NCBI RefSeq assembly: GCF_029227915.1
Contig: NC_079886.1
Span: forward strand, 18,762,501-18,826,500
Length of the DNA: 64,000 bases
Reading direction: 5' to 3'
Origin: Hydractinia symbiolongicarpus
Taxonomy: Eukaryota > Cnidaria > Hydrozoa > Anthoathecata > Hydractiniidae
Shown here piece after piece: positions 1 through 10,015 of this stretch (position 1 is the stretch's first letter; every line of letters starts with the position of its first letter). Position numbers and translations under genes: made by a program. Under the pieces are notes generated by a model. That model was not told the origin of the DNA, made no database searches, and saw only the letters and a list, made by a program, of their open reading frames with translations.

Positions 1-264
1 ACATTTAACTGACGATAGGGAATATTCAGGGTTTTGGAAAAAGGTGAATCAGGTTAAATGACATTGACTTGCTTTGTCTCGTTTACTGATTTTTACAATT
101 AAGTGTCTTGATAATCCTTCCGACTTTGTCTAAATTCCGCTATTACTATTATATGAGATTCTATACACGCAGTTAGCTATCCATGTAAAGGTTTTTCTGT
201 GAAGGCCAGCACTTGTTACTTACATTTTAAAATATTTTTTTATAACTTCGATTTATACAACCTG

Positions 265-402
265 TATTTTTTTACACAATCTGTATTTTTTGTAAAACCT
301 GTATTTTTTATATACAACCTGTATTTTTTATACAACCTGTGTTTTTTATATAACCTGTATTTTTTATACAACCTGTATTTTTTATACAACCTGTATTTTT
401 TA
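265..402. repeat. 18-bp minisatellite in GST intron
   Basis: About seven imperfect copies of an 18-bp unit (TACAACCTGTATTTTTTA) start immediately inside the intron after GST exon 2. On the gene strand the unit is a multiple of three and stop-free, so retaining the intron would extend the protein with repeats of Lys-Asn-Thr-Gly-Cys-Ile. Confidence 0.85.
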
Positions 403-403
403 C

Positions 404-959
404 CTTCTCCTCCTCCGTGTTTTTCCAGAAGTATGCGCCCAATGATTGTTCTTGCGAGTGTTTCAATGTGTCCAACACCTGATCGATAATTGCTTTCTCT
501 TGATTGGTGGAGCCATATAAATCATACGCATTTGCCAGATATCGCGTAATGCTATGAGATTGGCAAATTACCTCATCATCAACCTCGAGGGAAGGAAGTT
601 GTCCCATGGGAAACAATTTATCTAGTAAATAAAAATATTATTAGTGAGGTATCTTTCACTTAAAAAGATTGAAGCTGTATTATGTATAAATAAGAGTTTC
701 TGACCGCATAGCATAAATGAGCCATTCTCAACTCTATCACCCAAACCCTCTCTTTTAATTTCGTCACAAAAATTTGGAGTCAATGTTAAGAATCTGTTTT
801 ATCATAAATTGTTTACTTACCGTTTTCTTTTATCGAGGGAACGTCAGTAAAGCCGTATCTCTTATCTTCATACTCAACACCAGCAACTGCGAAAAGCATT
901 CGAATAGGCTCGCCACGAGCTGGTAAGTCGAAGTAGTGAAGAGTGTATTTTGGCGCCAT
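404..959 (-). CDS. Sigma-class glutathione S-transferase, 5' exons (partial gene)
   Basis: Two exons join cleanly. Exon 1 (959-821) starts MAPKYTLHYFDLPARGEP, the N-terminal thioredoxin-like strand and helix of a cytosolic GST. The Tyr in HYFDLPARGE is at the usual position of the glutathione-activating residue. Donor GTAAGT follows 821. Exon 2 (621-404), after a TAG acceptor, gives FPMGQLPSLEVDDEVICQSH and then SITRYLAN, the cis-Pro and glutathione-binding QS motif of the sigma (prostaglandin D synthase-like) class, followed by the first C-terminal-domain helices. The frame is preserved (phase 1 intron). Exon 2 ends NTEEEK at a GTAAAA donor that lies against a minisatellite. The remaining C-terminal exons are not visible and should lie left of position 1. 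The class is inferred from motif similarity. The role, glutathione conjugation or eicosanoid isomerisation in the cytosol, is family knowledge. Confidence 0.88.
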
Positions 960-1069
960 TTTGTAAATGAATACTCTACGAAAAACAAAACATTGATTTC
1001 TCTAGTGTAAACGCTAGGTGCGTAATTATCCTGCATAAAAACACTTTCGAGTCTCCAATCACTTTATTA

Positions 1070-1250
1070 TTATTATTATTGAAATTATTTACTCGGGATA
1101 GCCTCTTCAGTTCCTATTTGTATTCCTATCCACGAGGGTCCTGCGAAGGAGGTCCTAGCGCATTTAGATTCCCCATTTGAACTACGAAAGGCGTGCAAGC
1201 ACAACAAGATCTCCCGCACTGGAAGCGACTGTTTTACAGTGCCCCCCCCC
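1070..1250 (-). repeat. Dispersed repeat with (AAT)n tail, copy 1
   Basis: This segment matches 14023-14140 (shared blocks include GCCTCTTCAGTTCCTATT and TTGAACTACGAAAG or close variants). On the minus strand both copies end in an (AAT)n run. The layout resembles a short retroposon with a simple-repeat tail. No coding capacity is seen. Confidence 0.6.
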
Positions 1251-1624
1251 CTCCGCAATATTAATATTTAAAGTTCATGCCATTCAGGTTTATACAATTT
1301 TTTTTTTGAATTTCGTTTATTAAGTAGATTTACTTCAATTGGATTACACACATACCCGCCCGTCATGATAGGAGATCCGATCAGGGTGAACCAATATCAG
1401 TAGAGAATGGTAAAAGGGTGTGATGTGTTGAACATTTATCTACCTGTATACGCCTACCGCTAACAAGTCACATGTAGCGTAGGGACCACGGATCGAGCAC
1501 TGCACTCTACTGATTAGTATATTAGCGACGCATAAATAGCTTCACTTCAATTTGTTCTTGTTTTTTTTCTATATTTTCAGCGTTCTTTATTTATTTTCTA
1601 GTACATTCTGAAGTACAAGTTATG

Positions 1625-1995
1625 CTAAGTCGCAATAATTGATTCTTCAAAACTTCTGCCTTGACAGTGCTGTAGGAAGCTGGGGGCAAGTACAACAAGA
1701 CGTATGATATACGCAAACAACCTCGCCAAAAAAGTGTATAAAAAGCTTAAGTTAGACACGACATATTTTGCTATTCGGATAGGCAATAATATTGATAGAA
1801 AATTTCTCGAAATTTCAATTTTCGTTAGGTCAGTCTGTAAACATGTCCTCGCGGGCGAGATAGTAAAAAGAAAAAAAAAGTAAAAATAGTTACCAAGATG
1901 AGATTCGAACACACGACTACTCCCGTGTCGGTGCTCAGAGAGGCAAAAATTTCCATTCTTGTAGGACACATTTGCGTTTTAATACAAGCTCACGA
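1625..1995 (-). repeat. Dispersed tRNA-like repeat family B, copy 1
   Basis: The sequence around 1885-1990 recurs in reverse orientation at 24195-24345, and the block around 1680-1850 recurs in reverse at 25585-25800. On the minus strand it holds GTGTTCGAATCTCATCTTGG, which looks like a pol III B box and tRNA 3' arm, so the family may be a second tRNA-derived SINE. Exact borders were not resolved. Confidence 0.5.
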
Positions 1996-3020
1996 GCTTG
2001 TAATAAATTTTTTTTAAAGGCGGTTTTGTCGCCCCTTAAAAAGCCAATTCGTAGCGTTGATTTTATTGCAAACTAAAATAGATTTCAAAACAAACTTTCT
2101 TCCTACGGCACTGTGAAAGTTGTATTTATCCAAGTCGTTGTTTCTTGTTGTTGTTGTCGGTAAAATTTTAACCTTACCATTTTTTTCTTACTTTGTTCTT
2201 ATTTGTAAGCCTTCATCATTGTTTTGTTTCTATTTTTAAGCTTTTTTTGGAACTTTACATAATTTTGATACGAAGTCCTAAAAGACTTGAAATATGACGT
2301 CGAAAAATAAGCAAAAACATTCAAGAAAAGCTGCAATCTCTCAACAGAACATTCTAGCACTTTTTGTGGGTTTCGCGCCATAAAAGAGGGTTCAAAGTCC
2401 AATTTACCTCACTGCCAAAAATTAAAGATGGTATGCTAATTCTGAAATCGCGTGCCTGTCGCAGAAATATGAAAATAAAATATATCGTATTTGTTTGTTT
2501 TTTAAAAAACGTACTTGCATATAAATATTAAACTTTTCGTTAGGTGTTTTATTTGCACAGGATAGCACAGCAGAGAGGACCTCTAAAAAGTTGCCCTGGG
2601 TTTTTATTTCCCTTGGTTTTACCCAACATAAATAGGAATGACGTTTTTATCGTTAAATGTTTTAAAAAGAAAAAAAGAAAATTATACATTTGTTTTTCTT
2701 ACTTCTAGTTGTCGCGTGTCTCTACTGCTCTCTTGTAAATGTGCTTAAGGAATGTTACATATCAAGTATTTCAACAAATAAGATTCAGGTTTACCCTGGT
2801 TTACATTTTCGTTCATGAATCAAAAGGTTACACTGCAGCTAAGTGTTTATACAAGTTAAAATGCGTGGAAACCGGGCCTTACAGTCAGCACTTATTCTGT
2901 TCATTCAAGATATCATTAAGATTAATTGATCACATTTTTGCACAGCTTTGCAATACTCGTAACTATCTCGGAGAAAATAAGAGACCAGCAGAGAAGATCC
3001 AAGCCGAAAAATATAAATAA
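1996..3020. other. Intergenic, no gene recognised
   Basis: AT-rich sequence. The open frames here are short, lack recognisable domains and look like chance. No tRNA, tandem array or clear transposon end was seen. Confidence 0.5.
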
Positions 3021-3027
3021 GTCCAAC

Positions 3028-3125
3028 CACAACCTCGTTCCCAGCGCCTGTTGTCTCTTTGCTCTAACCGGGACGGCGAGACTAACATGGCCCTGGAGGA
3101 GTCTCGTCACGTGACCCTCAAATGG
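3028..3125. repeat. Remnant of dispersed CAACCTCG repeat
   Basis: Contains CAACCTCGTTCCCAGCGCCT, nearly the terminal sequence of the element at 3670-4703 and of the small foldback at 18848. No matching opposite end was found nearby, so it is probably a solo end or decayed copy. Confidence 0.5.
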
Positions 3126-3669
3126 ACAGGTTTTCTGGGTGTAAAATTTAATGAGATTTGTCTCAATAAACCAAAGTTTTATATATAGCGTTGCAGAGGT
3201 AAGCGATCTTGGCGTTTGACGTCACAGATATGTGCGACGAGCGTGTTTTTATTTCTCTCCATACGCTGCGATGACAAACTGCTTGCATATTGCTCGTGAT
3301 TGTTTTCCACATGTATAAATATACAATCATGTTATTTAGGCTGCTGTTTGCTTGAAATTCAAGCAGTTTAGTTATGTGTATTTTACTGAATCTATTGGTT
3401 ACCAACCACTGGGTTGCAAAATTTCGTTGATTTTCTAAGGTGCAAAAATGGCTAGCTATATATAATCTTTAAATAATAATGTGGTTCTAGGTGTCTGAAT
3501 GAAGGTAGCTAGGCAGAAATTTAATAATTCCATAACAACTTTTAAGTTAATAACTTTGTTTAATTCTTTGAGCTAGGTTTAATAAAGGCGGATTTCCACC
3601 AGTGCGAATCTTTCTATCGCTCTAAAATTACACAAAATTTTAGTGCGACAGGAGTTCTACGCTGCAAAT

Positions 3670-4703
3670 CAACCTCGAACCCAGGGCCTGTAGCGTTTTT
3701 TGATATGAGGATGAAACGCGTACGAGGCCCTGGTACAACAGACTTACTCAACCAATGAGAATGCGTATACGGCTTTTTTAAATTATGCTAAAAAGATAAT
3801 AAATGCAGAAGTATTTTTTGCAAGCACAGCATTTTATAGTAACAACAAATATGGCGATGAGCATTACGCAGATTTTTTGGTAACTTGTTTATGAAGAAAA
3901 TATTTATTAATTCACGTTATTTTTGACTTTCCTTGCATCGTTACAAATTTATCGGTGCTGTTCACAATTTTTAAACATTATTTTTGTTGTTTCACTGATG
4001 GGAAAAAGGCAGCTGACAAGTCAAATGGAATGGTGCGATGAACATCTGTCCTAATTGCGTTTAAACAAGTGATTACAATGACAATTGAAGATTTTTCGTC
4101 TTTGTTTCTCATGACATCTGGTAACAGTTGAAAAATTAAAGATTTCCCATATCCTGTTGGAAACACCCCAATGACATCCTGTCCTCTTACTATGGACTCC
4201 AAGCACTTGACTTGTTTGGGTTTAAAGTTAAGGTCAGGAAAATTTCGACACTCCAGAGATCTTTGAATTTTCTCCAAAATTGCGAAGGGTTCCATCGCAT
4301 CATCTGTTATTTTTGACGTAGATGTAAAATTTAGAAATTCTATTCTATAATATTTAAAATAAGAATAATAATAAACATTTAAAGTGGCTATCCCAGAAAA
4401 TCACAAAAACCTATAGTTAGTGGATTGTTTCCACTATACAATACTATATGTATCATACACCACAAAATGACTAGAAAGCCATTAAGGGTTGTATTTACTC
4501 TGTAATTTTACAGTGTAGCTATAGGTAGCGCTGGCTAAAGTACCCTCCCGCCACTAGAACACCATCTTCGATCGAAAACGTCACGCATACATTACGTTTC
4601 TCTGCATGCTTAATTTTGGGCGAATTTCAGTCTGTTGTACCAGGGCCTCGTACGCGTTTCATCCTCATATCAAAAAACGCTACAGGCCCTGGGTTCGAGG
4701 TTG
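3670..4703. mobile_element. Nested 1,034-bp inverted-repeat element with 9-bp target duplication
   Basis: The ends are 75-bp inverted repeats (3670-3744 and 4629-4703) that I read as identical, beginning CAACCTCGAACCCAGGGCCT. Each arm can itself fold, because CCAGGGCCT near its start pairs with AGGCCCTGG near its end. The 9-mer GCTGCAAAT flanks both sides (3661-3669 and 4704-4712). A 9-bp duplication suits Mutator-like elements, but no transposase is present, so the superfamily is inferred. The interior holds a truncated RecQ-like helicase frame on minus. Confidence 0.82.
3978..4295 (-). pseudogene. RecQ-like helicase N-terminal fragment inside nested element
   Basis: An open frame of 105 codons. 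Residues 20-60 match the start of a RecQ/DEAH helicase core: a Q-like lead-in (FKPKQVKCLESIVRGQDVIG) and Walker A PTGYGKS, then LIFQLLPD. The frame continues through VIVITCLNAI, where motif Ia should follow, and then stops. Motifs II to VI are absent, so it cannot be a working helicase. Helicase-like frames of this kind are often found in transposon contexts in cnidarian genomes (recalled, not checked). It is either a captured host fragment or the remnant of an element-encoded protein. Confidence 0.7.
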
Positions 4704-4789
4704 GCTGCAAATAAGTTTCAGTTCGATAGCATGCCAATACAAATTATTTTTTGTGCGAAATTTTCTTATGTGAACACACACATTTCAAG

Positions 4790-6087
4790 ATGGCAGACAG
4801 TTCAGAAGAAGAAGAAGCTGTAGATGCCTTAATAGTCATTAGAAGTATAAGGAAAAAGAGACGAAGAAAATCGCCATTTTCTTGGGTTCGTCAAATTTAT
4901 AGAGAAAGAGAATTGAAAGGAGTGTATAATCAACTGCTTCAAGAAATGAAATTGCACGATAGAGAATTTTACTTTAGGTATCTAGTAAATTTTAGTTCCA
5001 AGATTGCTTCCTTTTGATAGTTATGGAGAGCATTTCTATTATTTCTTTCTTTGAAACTTTATTTAATATTTTATTTCATAGATTTCTTCAAATGTCTCCT
5101 GATAGATTCGAACATTTATTGTCTCTGGTAGGTCCATCAATCCAAAAAAGAGACACAAATTTTCGAAATTCAATTCCTGCAGCTGAACGCTTGGCTCTTA
5201 CTTTACGTTATCTTGCCTCAGGAGATTCTCAACAATCTCTATCATTCAACTTTCGCATTAGCGCGAGTGCTATTTCACGAATTCTGTCTGAGACAGCTGC
5301 AGCAATTTGGGAGAACCTAAGCGAATATGTAAGACCCCCTATGTCCAAAGAAGAGTGGTTAAGAATCGAAAATGAATTCGAAGACACGTGGAATTTCACA
5401 CATTGTATAGGGGCAATCGATGGGAATCATATTGCCATGGAAAACCCTCCCAATTCAGGATCGCTCTATTACAATTACAAGGGGTTCTACAGCATCATAC
5501 TATTAGCAGTCTGTGATACTAAGTACAACTTCATTCTCGTAGATGTAGGACAATATGGAAGTAACAACGACTGTGGTGTCTTATCAAAGAGTCAAATTGG
5601 AATGCAACTGGAAAATCAATCCCTTCAAATCCCACCACCTACGTCACTAGCTGGATGTAAATTTGACCCATTACGTTATTTTCTAGTTGGAGATGAAGCT
5701 TTCCCCTTAAAGAAAAATATGATGCGCCCATATCCTGGCAAGCTGAACGAGCCTGAGAGAGTATATAACTATCGCCTCTCTCGTGCCAGGCGTGTTATTG
5801 AAAATGCGTTCGGCTTATTGCGGGCTAGATGGAGAATATTTAGCCACCCAATAAAAGCATCGGTAAAAATGTTGAAAATTTTACGCTCGGAGCAATTGCT
5901 TTACACAATTACTTACGCCAAACTGAAGCCGCAATGTATTGTCCAAATGGTTTTGTTGATAGCACAGACACGAATGGGGAGATTACGCCTGGGGAATGGA
6001 GAAGACAGGTGGGGCAGAACGAAGGATGTCTTTATGACTTATGTAATGTACAGAAATGCGGGAAGCAATCTAGGATTTTGTGAATAG
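4790..6087 (+). pseudogene. Harbinger (HARBI1-like) DDE transposase, frameshifted
   Basis: Exon 1 (4790-4977) begins MADSSEEEEAVD and ends DREFYFR at a GTATCT donor. Exon 2 resumes at 5082 (FLQMSPDRFEHLLSLV) in frame. The DDE nuclease fold is intact: first Asp in GAIDGNHIAMENP, second in GSNNDCGV, Glu in VIENAFGLLRARWRIF. It catalyses transposon excision and insertion in the nucleus together with its MADF partner. Near 5868-5873 one A is missing from an A-run relative to the family pattern. Downstream the expected frame continues in another register (ALHNYLRQTEAAMYCPNGF), and a further stop precedes EGAVEWQYRH. The copy is therefore broken near its C-terminus. Confidence 0.88.
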
Positions 6088-6196
6088 TGAAGAGGGTGCT
6101 GTTGAATGGCAGTACCGACATGTAAGGCGTACATAAATATTTTGAAAAGACCTTTTACAATGTTGTATTTACAGTTTTGTTTTATGCAAAAAAAAA

Positions 6197-7225
6197 CTAT
6201 TGTTTTTCATTTAACAAATTTGTGTAATACCCTTTATGATCGGTTTTATCTTCATGCAATGGCTGCTGTTGCTGGTATACGGGACTTCCATAGGCGTTGA
6301 AATGGAGAGAATTACCAAAACTAGGAGTTGAGGGTGGGGACATCATGTGTAGCTGTCGTTTAGGCTGCGACCCATTCCAAGCCTCCATTTGACATTCATA
6401 GATTGCGGTTTGAATTTTGTGCTTTAGCATAATCTTGCTTCGCCCAGATACTTGTCTTAATTCTTCAGCAACCATTTCCCCAAACAGGCCATCTGCGTCC
6501 TTTTTAGCACTACCACGTTGAGTTGCTTTCAATGCAAAAGCCTCGCCGATGCTCTTCAAAGCAAACGTTTCTGTTTCTTCTTTCGTACTCTTACGCCCGC
6601 TCCTCTTTGTTGAAGTAACAGATGGTGGATCAATAGTTGTCATCTTGGCCAAACTTGGTGATTTTGTAGCAGGGTCATTCTCGTTATTTAAATAATCTTC
6701 AACCGCTGCCTCCGAATAAGAATCAATATCTTCCTCATCCTCCGGAGCCGCTATATTTGATTTTGTGTCTCTCATTTGATAATGCTTATCAAGCCAAGAT
6801 AAAAAAGAGTATTCTTTCAAATCTTTGACACATGATTCAACGTCAGCCAAACCTGATCCCGATGCAGATTTCTTTTTTAGGTTATTCTTTTTCTTGCTGT
6901 GTCTTTTTTTCAAGTTGTCCCATCTTCGAATAGCTTCACCTTAAAACAGTTGAATTTAAAAACATTTTTTTTCCAAATAAGTAATAGAACAAGCTGAATA
7001 CGCTCAAGTTTTAACAGCGCAAAAATGTAGCGCATTGAACTGACAAACAAGATAAACTTTACCCTCTTCACATCCTAACTCCTCCTCAACATTCTTCCAA
7101 GCATTTGCCACTCGATCTTTTTCTCGATACTCTTTGCAACTTTTGTCGTACAGACATGAAAAATTTCGAACAGCCTCTGCTAAATATTTATCTTCCCTTA
7201 AGTCGCACCTATTTGTTTTTCCCAT
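6197..7225 (-). CDS. MADF/Myb-like DNA-binding partner of Harbinger transposase
   Basis: Exon 1 (7225-7063) starts MGKTNRCDLREDKYLAEAV and carries the first MADF helices with spaced aromatic and Trp residues (FSCLYDKSCKEY, VANAWKNVEEEL). Donor GTAAAG follows. Exon 2 (6939-6197) resumes EAIRRWDNLKKRHSKKK, completing the MADF fold, then an acidic, low-complexity middle and a helical C-terminal region (LRQVSGRSKIMLKHKIQTA). It is 301 aa if spliced this way. In Harbinger elements this second protein brings the transposase into the nucleus and onto the ends. The frame is intact, unlike the transposase. Confidence 0.82.
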
Positions 7226-7379
7226 TTTATAAAAACTTTTTTTACAACACTGCTCGGTTCACAACACATATGAAACTATTTCTTGTACTCAACACGTGTA
7301 AGCATGTGCTGAAGTTAAATTTCAATAGAATCTATTCAATTTTTTTAAATGGACATTCGGTATTTCTTTGAAGTTGCAC

Positions 7380-7520
7380 TTTTGGGCGAAAACTCAGAGC
7401 GATAAATATCAAAACTTTTTGATAATTGTCGCTCTGACTATCGCACTGAAATTGGGCGATTAGAGCAAAAAAAGTGTCGCTCTGCAATTTCCACTAGTGT
7501 GAAAAAAGATCAATGGGTCA
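7380..7520. repeat. Subterminal GAGCGATA/CGCTCT motif cluster of Harbinger
   Basis: Within 140 bp before the right end, the octamer-like motif CAGAGCGATA or its complement recurs at least five times in both orientations. It also occurs just inside both terminal repeats. Such clusters usually bind the transposase or its Myb-like partner (inference). Confidence 0.55.
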
Positions 7521-7569
7521 AAAAAGCCAGAGCGATAAGAGAATTCGCACTGATGGAAATCCAGCTTAA

Positions 7570-9750
7570 ATGTGCATTGAATGATAAAATGGCTCTGATG
7601 GCTAACCTTCTGGCTTTTTATATATTTTATATTAACTAAAACATATAAAGTAATAAAACATGCTTGCTAACCACAACCTGTTATGAAAAAGTTCAAACAT
7701 GTGATATATACATTTTTAAAAAAACACACATTTGTAAAAAAATGTTTTGCTTATAAAGAATATGGACGACACCGTGTCTCTCAGCTAGTACTTTTATGTA
7801 ACGCCATTCTCTGCATTAAGCTACAAATCAAACCTTGCCACTTGGAAACAAGTTGATTTTCTTTTCATTTAGCCTTAACTTGATATAGTTTGTTAGGTAT
7901 AGTGTGCTAGTTAGCTACTTTCCTAGTTATTGAACTTTGTCAGCTATTAAAATATTTCTTTGTAATCAGTATCACTTTATGATGGCTTTTCTTGTACTCT
8001 CATTGCTTAGTAATGATTTTTATTAAATTTTCCACTTTGAACAAAACATGACACAGCTCCTCCCCCATTTTAATACGAACAGCTTCTTTTGCATTTATGC
8101 AATAATTATGTGACACATGCGCACCAATCAAGTTTCATATGAGACCAGCCTCTTCTAGGGCCATGTTCATATCGAAAACTCCCACTTTTGTTTGAAAACT
8201 TTCACGCATCACGAATCCTACACTCTGAATTACATGTGTTTCCAAAAAGGTTGTAACGGTGACTGTGCAACAAAATTTAGGCCATTGGAAACCAATTTAA
8301 AGTAAAATAAAAACTCGTGATAGGATTGGTAAATAGAAGCCGTCCGACCTGCTAGTTTATAAAAATTAGGAAACCATTTTTTATTTTAGTCAACAAGTCA
8401 AAACAACAGAAACATGTTAACGCCTTCGGGGAGAATTTACTTAGATAAAAATTATTATTGGGACATGTTATGATCGTCAACAGTATCGAGACACTGCAGT
8501 AACAATACGAAAACTTTATCGATAAATATTCTGTACAAAGTTACAATGAAAGAGTAAGAAGTACTGGTAATTTAAAACAGTATTTAAAAAAAACGTGGTT
8601 CGCCCACATACACTAGGTTGATAACGCCCAAATTTTGATTTATATATTATTTTTTTATGTGTAATCTTTGCCTGTTTGTAAATTTAATAAATACAATTTT
8701 CCTGAAAAACCTTTTTGTTTTCGATGTAAACACTAATACAATACCAAAACAATAAAGCAGCGCTCCAACTTGGAACATCTTTACTGAATGTTATCAAGAG
8801 TAAATTGCTGAACGAACTCTTTAGAAATAATTCATTCCATCTTCAAAAAAGCAAAGATAGTTTTTAAGTAAGTCCTGGGAAAGATTTCTCTACACTTGAT
8901 TTCCCGCCACTGAATATTTACTTGTTTAATCATGTTTTCGACATATAACACAGGGTGAGAGACATTAATATAAATATGAGCCGTAAACATATATATGCCT
9001 TGTAGGGAAATTTTCTGACAATTGTTTTATACCCTTAAAATTCTTTTTCTAAGATTTCTGTTGAAAGAACGTATAATTTCAGCCTCGAGTTAAGAAACAT
9101 TGTGTTTCTTATCAAAAAATACGTGTGTATGTTTTGTTGAACTTATATATAAGTCGTTATATATGGCTTGTAAAACGTATATATATAAGATTTGTTTATA
9201 ACATAAATGTCGCTACAGACAACACCATTGAATAATTTTAAATTATTAATATTATCCAAATCATTTCCAGTGTCTCTTTTTTGTAGAGACTAGGTAAAAA
9301 AAAAGAAACTGGAAACAAGACGACTGTGTCTCTTCTAGAAGATTCTAGAGAGTGTCGTCAAATTTTTCCCCGTGACCTGATTAAGATTTTGTGGAAACTT
9401 TTTTATTTGGTAGTTTATAATTAAGACGACATCTTGCGAGAGAAACGCTGTACCCCGCTTTTTTAAAAAGAAGCAAAAGAAGTGTATAAAGATAAATTTG
9501 TGGAAAATAAAGTAAGAAGTACGTGTACATTTGTTCCTGAGAATCCTGAAAGTATTTCTGCATTGGAAATATGATTTTTTGTAACTTATAAAAAGTTGTT
9601 TATCAAATCTCCAAACTTAGAACCTGGATTTTATTTAATGAAATCGTGAGAATTTGCTAAAGAAAAAAGATTTAAAATTCATTACACTTGATAGACATCC
9701 TTTTTAATGCAGAAATCCCTAACACATGTTTATAAGAACATTTACCTTTT
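7570..9750. other. Intergenic, no gene recognised
   Basis: AT-rich sequence without a supported gene. The short open frame at 9381-9563 (minus) has no recognisable domain. Confidence 0.5.
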
Positions 9751-9754
9751 ATGG

Positions 9755-9875
<121 letters not shown>

Positions 9876-9876
9876 T

Positions 9877-10015
9877 ATTAGTAGTACTATTCTAACATTA
9901 GTAGTACTATTCTAACATAGTAGTACTATTCTACCTTTTAGTAGTACTATTCTAACAGAGTAGTATTATTCTATCAGCAGGACTATTCTAACATAAAGTA
10001 GTATTATTCTAACCT
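9877..10015. repeat. Tandem array of AGTAGTACTATTCTAACA
   Basis: About six or seven diverged copies of an 18-22 bp unit directly follow the left (ATT)n array. Single copies recur at about 13275 and 13652, and an inverted copy at 13815-13829 next to the right array. Confidence 0.9.

Larger units (their letters stand above)
3586..7566. mobile_element. PIF/Harbinger DNA transposon, two-gene, about 4 kb
   Basis: Terminal inverted repeats begin AGGCGGATTTCCACCAGTGC at 3586 and, on the other strand, AGCTGGATTTCCATCAGTGC at 7566. Similarity continues for about 40 bp, ending near TATCGCTCT. A TAA lies directly outside each end (3583-3585 and 7567-7569), the 3-bp target duplication expected of Harbinger (TWA). 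Inside are a DDE transposase on plus and a MADF/Myb-like gene on minus, transcribed toward each other, which is the canonical two-protein arrangement. The 1,034-bp element at 3670-4703 is nested between the left end and the transposase. The transposase has lost its reading frame near the C-terminus, so this copy is probably no longer autonomous. Confidence 0.9.

Noticed and set aside
2739-3020. 93-codon open frame on plus
   Set aside because: No recognisable domain, low-complexity composition and overlap with dispersed-repeat sequence; probably chance.
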